From contig NZ_JNIY01000003.1 in NCBI RefSeq assembly GCF_000701465.1, positions 1 through 64,000 of the forward strand: 64,000 nucleotides of DNA, read 5' to 3'. The notes under the pieces are model-generated. The model was not told where the DNA came from, ran no database searches, and saw only the letters and a program-made list of their open reading frames with translations. Shown here in pieces: positions 25,871 through 34,922 of the stretch. Source of the stretch: Paraoerskovia marina DSM 21750 (lineage in GTDB: Bacteria; Actinomycetota; Actinomycetes; Actinomycetales; Cellulomonadaceae). Numbering within the stretch: position 1 is the stretch's first letter; the number at the start of each line of letters is the position of its first letter. The position numbers and the translations under genes were made by a program.

Positions 25871-27370
25871 ATGCTTCACACAGTTGACCTCGTGGTCATC
25901 ATTGCCTATCTCGCCGCGACCGCCTGGCTCGGGCTGAAACTCAGCGGGAAGCAGACAGGAGTCAAGGACTACTTCCTCGGGGGGCGCGACCTGCCGTGGT
26001 GGGCGGTCTGCCTCTCGGTCGTCGCGACCGAGACGAGTGCGCTCACGGTCATCGGCATCCCCGTCATCAGCTTCCTCGGCGACATCTCGTACCTTCAGCT
26101 CGCCCTCGGTTACATCGTCGGGCGTGTGATCGTCGCGTTCTTCATGCTGCCGCGCTACTACGAGGGCGAGATGGTCACGGCCTACGCCTACCTCGGCAAG
26201 CGGTTCGGCCAGAGCACGCAGACCACGGCCGGGATCACGTTCATGTTCACGCGTCTTCTGGCGGACGGAATCCGAGTTCTTGCGGCAGCCATCCCGCTCA
26301 AGCTGATTCTCGACGGCATGGGGATCAGCACCAACTACTTCACGATCATCGTGGTGCTCGCCGTGGTGACGATCCTCTACACGTTCATCGGTGGGATCAA
26401 GGCGGTCGTGTGGGTGGACGTCGCCCAGATGTGCCTCTACGTCTTCGGTGGAATCCTCGCGATCGTCGTCATCTCCGTGCAGACCGGCGGTGGCTGGCTG
26501 GCAGACGCCGCGGACGCGGGGAAGCTCAACATGTTCGTCTTCTCCGGCAACCCGATCTCCGACTCGTCGGCGTTCATCCCGTCCTTCATCGGTGGCGCCG
26601 TGTTCGCCATGGCCTCCCACGGTTCCGACCAGCTCGTCGTCCAGCGGTTGCTGACCTGCCGCTCCAAGGTCGAGGCGCAGAAGGCCCTCATCTGGTCGGG
26701 CATCATCGTGTTCTTCCAGTTCGCCGTCTTCCTGACGGTCGGTCTGGCGCTCTGGGGCTACTACGACCGCGCGACGCCCGACGAGCTCGGGCTCACCCGC
26801 AATGACGAGATCTTCCCGTTGTTCATCATCGAAGGCCTGCCCCAAGGAATCTCCGGACTGCTGCTCGCAGGGATTCTTGCGGCGGCGATGTCGACGCTCT
26901 CGTCGTCGCTCTCCGCACTCTCGTCGTCCACGGTGACCGACGTCTACGCGCGATTCCGCAAGACGCCCATGACGGACGCCGAGGGCTTGCGGGTCGGTCG
27001 TTGGGCCACCATCGGCTGGGGCTTGGCCTTCATCGCCCCCGCCACCGTCTTCCAGTCCGACGAGGGAAACATCGTCATCCTCGCGCTCGGCGTCGCGGGC
27101 ATCACCTACGGTGGCCTGCTCGGAGCGTTCCTTTTCGGCATGGTGAACAAGCGGGCGAACGCGGTGGACGCGAACATCGCCTTTACCGCGGCCGTCGCGG
27201 TCAATGCCTTCTTCTTCGTCCAGGAGAAGTACATCACCGGGGAGGTCTGGGTCGCGTGGCAGTGGTACCCGCTGCTCGGAGTCATCGTGACGTTCGCCGT
27301 CGGTGGCCTCTTGTCCTTGCGACACGGTGCTCCGGCCGTGGAGCAGCCGGAGCTCGAGCGGACTCGCTGA
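25871..27370 (+). CDS. Sodium:solute symporter, predicted MurNAc/anhydroMurNAc importer (MurT-like), 499 aa
   Basis: About 13 hydrophobic segments are present, with SSS-family features: DYFLGGRDLPWWAVCLSVVATETSALT at the N-terminus and LLLAGILAAAMSTLSSSLSALSS in the sodium-site region. Its position between anmK and murQ predicts a muramic-acid sugar as substrate. In Tannerella forsythia an SSS-family protein, MurT, imports MurNAc in an operon with murK and murQ, which supports this. AAGGAGACACGG precedes the ATG. No PTS EIIBC gene is present, so phosphorylation must occur after uptake. Confidence 0.82.
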   Translation: MLHTVDLVVIIAYLAATAWLGLKLSGKQTGVKDYFLGGRDLPWWAVCLSVVATETSALTVIGIPVISFLGDISYLQLALGYIVGRVIVAFFMLPRYYEGEMVTAYAYLGKRFGQSTQTTAGITFMFTRLLADGIRVLAAAIPLKLILDGMGISTNYFTIIVVLAVVTILYTFIGGIKAVVWVDVAQMCLYVFGGILAIVVISVQTGGGWLADAADAGKLNMFVFSGNPISDSSAFIPSFIGGAVFAMASHGSDQLVVQRLLTCRSKVEAQKALIWSGIIVFFQFAVFLTVGLALWGYYDRATPDELGLTRNDEIFPLFIIEGLPQGISGLLLAGILAAAMSTLSSSLSALSSSTVTDVYARFRKTPMTDAEGLRVGRWATIGWGLAFIAPATVFQSDEGNIVILALGVAGITYGGLLGAFLFGMVNKRANAVDANIAFTAAVAVNAFFFVQEKYITGEVWVAWQWYPLLGVIVTFAVGGLLSLRHGAPAVEQPELERTR

Positions 27371-27420
27371 CGACGGCGTAGACCTTGCCATGGACCTCGC
27401 ACGGAGAACAGGTGGATGAC

Positions 27421-28347
27421 ATGACCGAGAAGTTCCAGACGCTGTCGCCGACGGAGGGGCGCAACCCCCGGACGACAGAACTTGACGGACTCGAGACGGT
27501 CGACGTGCTGCGCCTGCTCCACGCCGAGGACCGGGTCGCGGTCGACGCAGCGGGCGCGGTGGTCGAGGAGCTGGCACCCGTCGTCGAGCTCGCTGCGCGC
27601 CGGCTCCGCGACGGAGGTGCCGTGCACTATTTCGGTGCCGGCACCTCGGGCCGCCTCGGGGTGCTCGACGCGAGCGAGCTCATGCCGACGTTCAACCTCG
27701 AGCCCGGCCGGGTGGTCGGGCACATTGCCGGGGGGAGCGCGGCACTGGTCGAGGCCGTCGAGAATGCCGAGGACTCGTCCGCGAACGGTCGCCTCGACGC
27801 GGCGGGCCTGGGCCCGCACGACGTCGCGATCGGGCTGGCCGCCAGCGGTTCGACTCCCTACGTCGGTGGTGCCCTGGAGGCTGCGGGCGCGGCGGGGGCT
27901 TACACGGTCCTCATCTCCAGCAACCCAGACGCGCCGCTGGCGCCGCTGGCAGACACGTCGATCGTCCTGAACACGGGTGCCGAGGCGGTGACGGGTTCGA
28001 CACGCCTCAAGGCGGGGACGGCCCAGAAGCTCGTGCTCAACGGCTTTTCGACGGCACTGATGATCGCGATCGGGCGGACGTGGGGGAACCTCATGGTCTC
28101 CGTCGTGGCGACCAACGCAAAGCTCCGGGAGCGAACCGTACGGATTCTCTGCGAGGCCACGGGCCTCGCCGAGATGCCGGCCCGTGAACTGCTGGATCGG
28201 ACTCAGGGGGACCTCAAGGTGGCCATCGTCGCGCACCTCGCGGGCACCGACGTCGCACGCGCAGGGTTGCTGCTCGACGAGCACGACGGGTCGGTGCGGC
28301 ACGCCCTCGAGGCCGCCACGGGCGTGGAGCGGGACGGGCGTTCGTGA
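27421..28347 (+). CDS. murQ: N-acetylmuramic acid 6-phosphate etherase, 308 aa
   Basis: The SIS-fold lyase signatures are clear: TEGRNPRT near the N-terminus, FGAGTSGRLGVLDASELMPTF with the catalytic Glu, and AVENAEDSSANG with the second acidic residue. MurQ cleaves the lactyl ether of MurNAc-6-phosphate, giving GlcNAc-6-phosphate and D-lactate. ATG 27421 is preferred because AGGTGG lies at good spacing. The stop overlaps the next gene's GTG by four bases. Confidence 0.93.
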   Translation: MTEKFQTLSPTEGRNPRTTELDGLETVDVLRLLHAEDRVAVDAAGAVVEELAPVVELAARRLRDGGAVHYFGAGTSGRLGVLDASELMPTFNLEPGRVVGHIAGGSAALVEAVENAEDSSANGRLDAAGLGPHDVAIGLAASGSTPYVGGALEAAGAAGAYTVLISSNPDAPLAPLADTSIVLNTGAEAVTGSTRLKAGTAQKLVLNGFSTALMIAIGRTWGNLMVSVVATNAKLRERTVRILCEATGLAEMPARELLDRTQGDLKVAIVAHLAGTDVARAGLLLDEHDGSVRHALEAATGVERDGRS

Positions 28348-29279
28348 ACACACTCGGTATCGACGTCGGAGGGTCGGGGAGCCGCCTCGTGCTCCTCCGC
28401 GAGGACGGCACCCGCTGCCGACTCGACGGTGACCGCGTGGCTGTGGACGACGACGGCAGCAACGCCGCCGACGTCGTGCGGAATCTTCTCGACGCCGCCA
28501 CGCGTCGGTGGCCCGACGACATCGCAGGCATCAGCGGTGTCGGTGTCGGCGCGACGGGCCTCGCCTCGCTGGTCGAACGCCCGGCGGCCCTTGCGGAACT
28601 GGTCGCTCGGACCGTGAGTGCGCCGGCCGCCGTCGCCGTTGATGCGGTGACTGCGCACCTTGGTGCGCTTGGCGGGCAGGGTGGCGCGTGCGTCGCGCTC
28701 GGGACCGGGGCGATCGCGATCGGGCACGACGGCACGGTCGACGGACGGTGGCGTCGGGTCGACGGGTGGGGGCACCTTCTTGGCGACCGAGGGTCCGGTG
28801 CGTGGCTCGGTCGGCGTGGACTCGAGGAAGCCCTGCTGGCGTACGACGGCGTCGACCTCGGCGGGAGTCGACTGCTTGCCGCGGCCTCGGACCACTTCGG
28901 GGACCCGCGACGGTGGCCCGGGCAGATCTACACCCGACCAGACCGGGCCGGTCTGCTGGCGGGCTTCGCGCGCGACGTCGTCGAGCTCGCCGTGGACGGC
29001 GATGCCGTCGCCGTCGAGCTCGTGACAGAGGCCGGACGGGAGGCCGCTCGCAGCGTGGTCGCCGCGCTCGGAGACGGCACGGGCCAGGTCGCTCTGACCG
29101 GTGGGCTGCGCCAGGCGGGTGGCCTGCTGCTCGACGCCTTCGCGGGCCACGTCGCGCACCTGCGACCGGGCGCCGTCGTCGTCGATCCGTGGGGTGACGC
29201 ACTCGACGGCGCCGTGCAACTCGGTTCCAGGTGCGCCGACGGGACCGTCGTGGCGCAGGAGGGATTCGTGTGGAACTGA
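28344..29279 (+). CDS. BadF/BadG/BcrA-type sugar kinase, predicted MurNAc/GlcNAc kinase, 311 aa
   Basis: The ASKHA ATPase fold is shown by DVGGSGSRLVLL at the N-terminus, VALGTGAIAIG in the middle, WGHLLGDRGSGAWLGRRGLEEAL, and VALTGGLRQAGG near the end. This family includes GlcNAc kinases and clostridial MurK, which phosphorylates both MurNAc and GlcNAc. With AnmK in the same operon it would cover non-anhydro sugars. The GTG overlaps the murQ stop as GTGA. Its own end overlaps the start of the next gene by ten bases, so translation is coupled throughout. Confidence 0.82.
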   Translation: MNTLGIDVGGSGSRLVLLREDGTRCRLDGDRVAVDDDGSNAADVVRNLLDAATRRWPDDIAGISGVGVGATGLASLVERPAALAELVARTVSAPAAVAVDAVTAHLGALGGQGGACVALGTGAIAIGHDGTVDGRWRRVDGWGHLLGDRGSGAWLGRRGLEEALLAYDGVDLGGSRLLAAASDHFGDPRRWPGQIYTRPDRAGLLAGFARDVVELAVDGDAVAVELVTEAGREAARSVVAALGDGTGQVALTGGLRQAGGLLLDAFAGHVAHLRPGAVVVDPWGDALDGAVQLGSRCADGTVVAQEGFVWN

Positions 29280-32146
29280 TCGACGACCTCCGAGCGGCAC
29301 TCGGTGAACGGGCCGTCTCGGCGCGCGCACTGGATCTTCACGCGCGGGCGCGGGACGCCTCGCACTACCTCTTGATCCCCGAGGTGACCGCGACGGCGGA
29401 GGACGCTGCCGCCGTCGGACGCGCGCTCGCGGTCGCGACGGCGCACCGCCGCCCCGTGACGTTCCGTGCCGGCGGGACGAGCCTGTCGGGCCAGGCCAGC
29501 GGTACGGGCATTCTTCTCGACACACGACAGGGGTTTCGGCGCGTCGAAGTGCTCGACGACGGCGCCCGGGTGCGAGTGCAGCCAGGAGCGACCGTTCGGA
29601 CGGTCAACGCCCACCTCGCCCGGTTCGGCCGAGCACTTGGCCCGGACCCGGCGAGCGAGGCCGCCTGCACCGTCGGCGGCGTGATCGCCAACAACTCGTC
29701 GGGCATGGCAGCCGGAACGCGGTTCAACAGCTACCACACGCTCGAGTCGCTCGTCATCGTCCTTGCCTCCGGCACGGTGGTCGACACCGCCCACCCCGAG
29801 TCGCTCGCGCGGCTGCGCGAGGACGAACCACGTCTCGTCTCCGTCCTGGAGTCGTTGCGCGACAGGGTGAGGAACGACCCGTCGACGGTCGCGGAGATCC
29901 GCGCGCGGTTCTCGATGAAGAACACGATGGGATATGAGGTCGAGGCACTCTGCGACTTCGACGACCCCGTCGAGATCCTGGAGCACCTGCTCGTCGGCTC
30001 CGAGGGAACGCTGGGGTTCGTCGCCGAGGCCGTCTTCACCACCGTTCCGGTGCAACCGCACGCAGCGACGGGACTTCTCGTCCTCGACTCCGTCGAGACT
30101 GCGGCCGCGGCGCTGCCGGCGCTCGTGGCGACGGGTGCGGCAGCGCTGGAACTGATGGACGCGACCTCTCTTCGTGTGGCCCGGCGCGACCCCGATGCCC
30201 CCGCGGTGATCCACGGGTTCGAGATCGACCGGCATGCCGCCATCCTCATCGAGTACCGGGCGGACGACGAGACTGTCTTGAGCGATCTCCTCGCGACGGG
30301 TGGGGCCGTTCTCGACGCCCTGCCCTCCGTCGTCCCGACCGTGCTCACGAGCGACGGGTCGGCGCGGGCAGCGCTCTGGAAGGTGCGCAAGGGACTGTAT
30401 GCGACGGTCGCTGGCGCCCGGCCGGCAGGGACGACGGCGCTCCTGGAAGACGTCGTCGTCCCCGTCGAGAACCTGGCCGATGCCTGCCGCGATCTGGCTG
30501 CCCTTCTCGAGGCGCACGGATACGTCGACCCCGTCATTTTTGGTCATGCGAAGGACGGCAATCTGCACTTCATGGTGACCGAGAACACGGAGAGCCCGGC
30601 GGCCGTCGCACGGCTTGCCGCCTTTACCGAGGACCTGGTCGACCTCGTGCTCTCCCACGGTGGCAATCTCAAGGCCGAGCACGGGACCGGCCGCGCGATG
30701 GCACCGTTCGTCGAACGCCAGTACTCACCCGGCGTCGTGAACGTGATGCGCGAGATCAAGCAGGCGCTGGACCCGTCCGGCGTGCTCAATCCCGGTGTCG
30801 TGCTCACCGACGACTCCAAGGCGCACCTGCGTGACCTGAAGCCCGTCGACACCGTGGACGCGGAGGTCGACCGGTGCGTGGAGTGCGGCTACTGCGAACC
30901 GGTGTGCCCGAGCCGGGACCTGACGATCACTCCCCGTCAGCGGATCGCCGTCCGGCGTGCCCGCACCCGCGCGGTCGTCGAGGGCGACCACGCCCTTGTG
31001 GCGGAACTCGACGAGCAGTATCAGTACGACGGGATCGACACCTGTGCGGCCGACGGGATGTGCGCGACGGCCTGCCCCGTCAAGATCGACACCGGGGACC
31101 TCGTCAAGCGGCTGCGGCAGGAGGGGCGAGGACGGCTCGACAAGACCGTCTGGCGCACGACGGCCGAGCACTGGGGAGCGACGACTCGGACCGCGGGGGC
31201 ACTGCTCGACGTCGCAGGCCGGGTGCCGGAACGATTGGTCACGGCGCCGAACTCGGTGGCACGGCGCGCGCTCGGTGCGGACACCGTTCCGCTCTGGTCG
31301 TCCGACCTCCCCACGGGCGGGACGACGAGAACCCGAGCTGCCGGGGGAGAGGGCGTCGGAGGCCCCGTGGCCGGGATCTTCCTGCCGAGCTGTCAAGGAG
31401 CGATGTTTGCTCCGGCCGGCTCCCGGACGGGTGGGGTCCAGGAGGCGGTCGCTCATCTGTGCACAGCCGCGGGAGCCGGGCTCCTCGTCCCCGACGGCCT
31501 CGACTCCTTGTGCTGCGGAACCCCTTGGTCCTCGAAGGGGTACGACGAGGGGCATCGGGTCATGACGGAAAAGGTGCTGAGTGCTGTCGGCGCCGCGCGC
31601 GACGAGGCTCGGCGGCTGACGGGCCGGGACGTCCCCGTGGTTCTCGATGCCACCTCCTGCACGGAAGGCGTGGCCAAGGTCATGGAGGACGCGCTCCGAG
31701 CCGGTGATCCCCGTGCGACGGACGTCGTGGACGCAGTGGCCTTCGTCGCCGAGCACGTGCTCCCCGTGCTCGATATTGACGACGACCGTCGCGTCGCCTC
31801 GATCACCCTTCACCCGACGTGCTCCTCGGTCAAGGGCGGGCTCGACACGGATCTACGCACGGTCGCATCAGCGATCGCCCGCGAGGTGCACGTCCCTGTG
31901 GACTGGGGGTGCTGCGGGTTCGCCGGCGACCGCGGAATGCTGCATCCGGAGCTCACCGCCTCGGCGACGGCAGCCGAGGCGGCCGAGGTCGCGCGGATCG
32001 GCTCGGCCGAGCATGCCTCGTGCAACAGGGCGTGCGAGATCGCGATGTCTCGCGCGACAGGTCGTACGTACCGGCATGTCCTCGAGGTCGCCGCGGACGT
32101 GGTCATCGGCGAGGTCCCGTCCGGAGCGCCCCACGTGACCTCGTGA
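29270..32146 (+). CDS. FAD and Fe-S D-lactate dehydrogenase, 958 aa
   Basis: The N-terminal half is an FAD-binding oxidase of the GlcD/Dld type, with VTFRAGGTSLSGQASG, GGVIANNSSGMAAG, LVGSEGTLGFVAEA and the late HAKDGNLHFMV and LKAEHGTGR blocks. Residues from about 536 carry one CxxCxxCxxxCP cluster and, near 592, a second ferredoxin-like site. CCG motifs in LCCGTPWSSKG and WGCCGFAGDRG follow. This two-part build is typical of quinone-linked D-lactate dehydrogenases. The D-lactate released by MurQ is the obvious substrate. Start GTG 29270 has AGGAGGG upstream and lies inside the kinase gene's end. Confidence 0.85.
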   Translation: MELIDDLRAALGERAVSARALDLHARARDASHYLLIPEVTATAEDAAAVGRALAVATAHRRPVTFRAGGTSLSGQASGTGILLDTRQGFRRVEVLDDGARVRVQPGATVRTVNAHLARFGRALGPDPASEAACTVGGVIANNSSGMAAGTRFNSYHTLESLVIVLASGTVVDTAHPESLARLREDEPRLVSVLESLRDRVRNDPSTVAEIRARFSMKNTMGYEVEALCDFDDPVEILEHLLVGSEGTLGFVAEAVFTTVPVQPHAATGLLVLDSVETAAAALPALVATGAAALELMDATSLRVARRDPDAPAVIHGFEIDRHAAILIEYRADDETVLSDLLATGGAVLDALPSVVPTVLTSDGSARAALWKVRKGLYATVAGARPAGTTALLEDVVVPVENLADACRDLAALLEAHGYVDPVIFGHAKDGNLHFMVTENTESPAAVARLAAFTEDLVDLVLSHGGNLKAEHGTGRAMAPFVERQYSPGVVNVMREIKQALDPSGVLNPGVVLTDDSKAHLRDLKPVDTVDAEVDRCVECGYCEPVCPSRDLTITPRQRIAVRRARTRAVVEGDHALVAELDEQYQYDGIDTCAADGMCATACPVKIDTGDLVKRLRQEGRGRLDKTVWRTTAEHWGATTRTAGALLDVAGRVPERLVTAPNSVARRALGADTVPLWSSDLPTGGTTRTRAAGGEGVGGPVAGIFLPSCQGAMFAPAGSRTGGVQEAVAHLCTAAGAGLLVPDGLDSLCCGTPWSSKGYDEGHRVMTEKVLSAVGAARDEARRLTGRDVPVVLDATSCTEGVAKVMEDALRAGDPRATDVVDAVAFVAEHVLPVLDIDDDRRVASITLHPTCSSVKGGLDTDLRTVASAIAREVHVPVDWGCCGFAGDRGMLHPELTASATAAEAAEVARIGSAEHASCNRACEIAMSRATGRTYRHVLEVAADVVIGEVPSGAPHVTS

Positions 32147-32298
32147 CCGTGTTCCGTCAGTCAGGTAGTCCCCGAGATCTCCCGGGCTGACGTCGTACCC
32201 CGCCTCGTGCCGCTCGACGCGACGGCCACGACGCGGGCGTAGTCCGGTGAGGTCACCCGCCCGAGAGAGCGAGACGAGCAGAAGTTCCGTGGGGTTGG

Positions 32299-32709
32299 TC
32301 AGCGCGCCTCGACGAGGGCCGGCAGCACGTGGTCGGCGAGGAGAGGCGCGAGGTCGTCGGGCAACGGCTCGCTCAGGTCGAGCCACCGAAGCTCCTCGAT
32401 CTCGGCGGACGGGGCCTGGACGACGACGGGGTCGGGGTGGGTGAAGACGGCGCCCTCGACCTCGTGGTCGGCCTCGTTCGCGGCGGGCGCGCGGAAGGTC
32501 CCGAGGGGCACGACGTCGCCGGCCTCCAGCATCACGCCCGTCTCCTCGACGCACTCCCGCACGGCGGTGTCCGCCGCGGTCTCGCCCTCCTCCGGCTTGC
32601 CGCCCGGGAGCATGAAGCGGGACGTGCCCCGCTTGCGGACCGTCAGGACGTGGCCGCGGGTGTCGCGCAGGACGACCGCGCTGACGTGGATCAGGGGGTT
32701 GGAGCTCAT
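32299..32709 (-). CDS. NUDIX hydrolase, 136 aa
   Basis: The Nudix box GKPEEGETAADTAVRECVEETGV at about residues 37-59 fits GxxxxxExxxxxxxREUxEExGU, with all metal-binding Glu present. The preceding RFMLPGG and the late EIEELRWLDLSE blocks are also typical. The substrate is a nucleoside diphosphate linked to some group X and cannot be specified. The gene is convergent with the end of the MurNAc operon and divergent from deoD, 132 bases apart. The 150 bases before its stop hold no clear gene. Confidence 0.85.
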   Translation of the reverse strand: MSSNPLIHVSAVVLRDTRGHVLTVRKRGTSRFMLPGGKPEEGETAADTAVRECVEETGVMLEAGDVVPLGTFRAPAANEADHEVEGAVFTHPDPVVVQAPSAEIEELRWLDLSEPLPDDLAPLLADHVLPALVEAR

Positions 32710-32715
32710 CGAGAG

Positions 32716-32721
32716 AGCCTA
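32716..32721 (-). promoter_or_regulatory. -10 element of a predicted leaderless NUDIX mRNA
   Basis: On the minus strand TAGGCT is followed by six bases and then the ATG at 32709. This is the spacing seen for leaderless actinobacterial transcripts, and no Shine-Dalgarno sequence is present. No clear -35 was found. Confidence 0.45.
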
Positions 32722-32841
32722 CGGCCTCGTCGCGGGGCCGTGGGGACGCTCCCGCGAGGCCGATCCCGCACGCCCGGATACGTTGGTGGTCCCGGACGGC
32801 ACGCCCTGCCCGCCGGACACCACGCGCAGAGGAGCCACCGC

Positions 32842-33555
32842 ATGAGCACCGCACACATCTCGGCCGACGCCGGCGACTTCGCCCCCGACGTTCTCATGCC
32901 CGGCGACCCGTACCGGGCACGGAACATGGCCGCCCAGCTGCTCGACGACGCCCGGGTCGTCAGCGACGTCCGTGGCATCCAGGCGTACACCGGGACGCAC
33001 GCGGGTCGGCCGCTCTCCGTGATGGCGTCCGGCATGGGGTCGCCATCGGCGACGATCTACGCGACCGAGCTGGTCCGGGAGTTCGGTGTGCGACGGATCG
33101 TGCGCGTCGGAACCGCCGGCGGGATCACGTCCCGCGTCGGGCTGCGCGACGTCGTGGTCGCGACCGCCGCCCACACCGACTCGGCGATGACCGCCTCCCG
33201 GATCCCGGGTGTGCACTTCAGCCACACACCGTCCTTTGCGATGGCGGCCCGCGCGGTGGCCGCTGACACGGCCGCAGCCCGCGACGGACGGGTCCACGCG
33301 GGTGCCGTCTTTACGTCGGACCACTTCTACCTCGACCGGCCGGACCTCAATACGGCCCTCGCCGCGCACGGGACTCTCGCGATCGAGATGGAGTCCGCCG
33401 CCCTCTACGCGGTGGCGGCGGCCGAGGACGCCGAGGCCCTGACCGTCGTGACCGTCTCTGACCACCTGCTCACCCGTGAGGAGCTGACGTCAGACGACCG
33501 GGCGCGGAGCTTCCAGGACGCGCTCGAGGTGGCGCTCGCGGCGCTCGCGGACTAG
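32842..33555 (+). CDS. deoD: Purine-nucleoside phosphorylase, DeoD type, 237 aa
   Basis: The family blocks are visible: VLMPGDPYRARNMAAQLL, VMASGMGSPSATIYATELV, RVGTAGGI, and the purine-binding end AIEMESAALYAVAA with VSDHLL. DeoD splits purine (deoxy)nucleosides with phosphate to a base and (deoxy)ribose-1-phosphate. Length is normal for the hexameric bacterial type. AGAGGAG precedes the ATG at seven bases. It stands as a single gene facing a convergent GntR gene. Confidence 0.92.
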   Translation: MSTAHISADAGDFAPDVLMPGDPYRARNMAAQLLDDARVVSDVRGIQAYTGTHAGRPLSVMASGMGSPSATIYATELVREFGVRRIVRVGTAGGITSRVGLRDVVVATAAHTDSAMTASRIPGVHFSHTPSFAMAARAVAADTAAARDGRVHAGAVFTSDHFYLDRPDLNTALAAHGTLAIEMESAALYAVAAAEDAEALTVVTVSDHLLTREELTSDDRARSFQDALEVALAALAD

Positions 33556-33570
33556 GGGAGCCGACCGGGT

Positions 33571-33927
33571 TCAGTCGTCCCAGACGGCGCGGAGCACACG
33601 GACCGCCTCGTCGAGGTCCGCACCCTCCGTCCGGGCGGCGCGCACGAGCTCCCGGGCTCGCGCGACCACGGTCTGTGCCGCGGCACCGTGGCGTTCGCCG
33701 ACGCGCGTGCCACCCCTGCCACTTGTGACGACGGTGCCGTCCGCCTCCAGTCGCTTGTACGCCTTGGCGACGGTGCCGGCAGCCACGCCGACGTCGGCGG
33801 CGAGCTGCCGGACGGAGGGGAGTCGCGTCCCGACGCCGAGACGCCCGGACGTGATCTCCTCGCGGATCTGATGCTCGATCTCCTCGGACGGCGAGGCGCC
33901 ATCGGTCAGGGTGATGGTGAGGGTCAT
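33571..33927 (-). CDS. Small GntR regulator, YtrA-like, 118 aa
   Basis: The winged-helix domain shows EIEHQIREEITSGRLGVGTRLPSVRQLAADVGVAAGTVAKAYKRLEADG, followed by a short helix-rich tail of about 45 residues with no effector domain. That is the YtrA subfamily design, usually controlling an adjacent membrane or transporter gene. The ATG at 33927 has GGAG at six bases. The DUF4097 gene lies upstream on the same strand, about 100 bases away, and is the likeliest partner. Confidence 0.8.
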   Translation of the reverse strand: MTLTITLTDGASPSEEIEHQIREEITSGRLGVGTRLPSVRQLAADVGVAAGTVAKAYKRLEADGTVVTSGRGGTRVGERHGAAAQTVVARARELVRAARTEGADLDEAVRVLRAVWDD

Positions 33928-34027
33928 CGACGGCTCCGGGGTGGGCGTGGCAGGACGATCCCAGTACACCAGGGATCAGTCTCCGCGCCGTCGTCCGCCC
34001 GGAACCCGGCGTGGGGGAGGGGCGTGG

Positions 34028-34870
34028 TCACGGGCGTCGGATGACGACGTCGCCGTAGCCGGTGCTGGCGTGCACCTCCGCGGTCCGGTCGCCCTCCACG
34101 GGGCCCTGCGCGGCGTCGAGCTGGTTGCGCACGGTGCCGTGCTGGGCGCCGACGTCGAGCCACGCCGCCGTGCCCTCGGGCACGCCGACCTCGATGCTGC
34201 CGTAGGAGGTGGTGAGGTGCGTGACGCCGGACTCGATCCGCTCGACGCGGATACCCGACGAGGCCGCCTTGGCGGTGACCGTCCCGCGGAGGACGCCGAC
34301 GGTGATGTCACCGTGCGACCCCGTGACCGCCAGGCTCCCGTCGACCGAGCCGACGTGTGTCGTCCCCGCGGAGGTGCGGACGGAGCCGTCGCCCGTCAGC
34401 TCGGCGACCCGCACCGATCCTGCGCTGGCACGGACGGACAGCGACTCGGTGACGCGACCGACGACGACGGCGCCCGCTGCCGCCTTCACCACGACCCGGG
34501 CGGCCTCGTCGATCCGGGCGTCGCCGGCGCTGAGGGAGATGTCGACGACGCCGAGCCGCCCCTCCGCGAACATCGCCCCGGCCTTCCCGGAGACGCGAGA
34601 GCCCGCGGGCAGCTCGATCGTCACCCGGGCACCCCCGGCGGCGAACGGGAGCACGTACTGCTTCCAGCTGTGCGGGTAGACGATCTCGATGGTGTCACCG
34701 CGGCGTTCGACACGGGTGTCCTCGGCCGCGCGGACCGATCCCGACCTCGTCGGGTCGGCCGGTTCGACGGTGACCACCACGTCGGTGCGGTCGCCGGCGA
34801 TGACGTGGAGGTCTCCGAACGGGAGGTCCAGCTCGACGGGCACGGGGCCCGCGACAGGGAAGGTGGGCAT
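34028..34870 (-). CDS. DUF4097 beta-repeat protein, 280 aa
   Basis: Repeated beta strands of the pattern VVVKAAAGAVVVGRV, LSVRASAGSVRVAEL, VRTSAGTTHVGSV and LAVTGSHGDITVGVL make a right-handed-helix-like DUF4097 fold. There is no signal peptide or membrane segment, so it appears cytoplasmic. Its role is unknown; bactofilin-like scaffolding is often suggested for similar folds. It lies 52 bases after the RHH gene on the same strand and is probably co-transcribed with it, a pairing common in actinobacteria. GGAG precedes the ATG. Confidence 0.78.
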   Translation of the reverse strand: MPTFPVAGPVPVELDLPFGDLHVIAGDRTDVVVTVEPADPTRSGSVRAAEDTRVERRGDTIEIVYPHSWKQYVLPFAAGGARVTIELPAGSRVSGKAGAMFAEGRLGVVDISLSAGDARIDEAARVVVKAAAGAVVVGRVTESLSVRASAGSVRVAELTGDGSVRTSAGTTHVGSVDGSLAVTGSHGDITVGVLRGTVTAKAASSGIRVERIESGVTHLTTSYGSIEVGVPEGTAAWLDVGAQHGTVRNQLDAAQGPVEGDRTAEVHASTGYGDVVIRRP

Positions 34871-34922
34871 GACGACTCCAGGGTGGGTGTCGGGGTGGGG
34901 AGGGGTGGCGGGGGCCGGGTGG

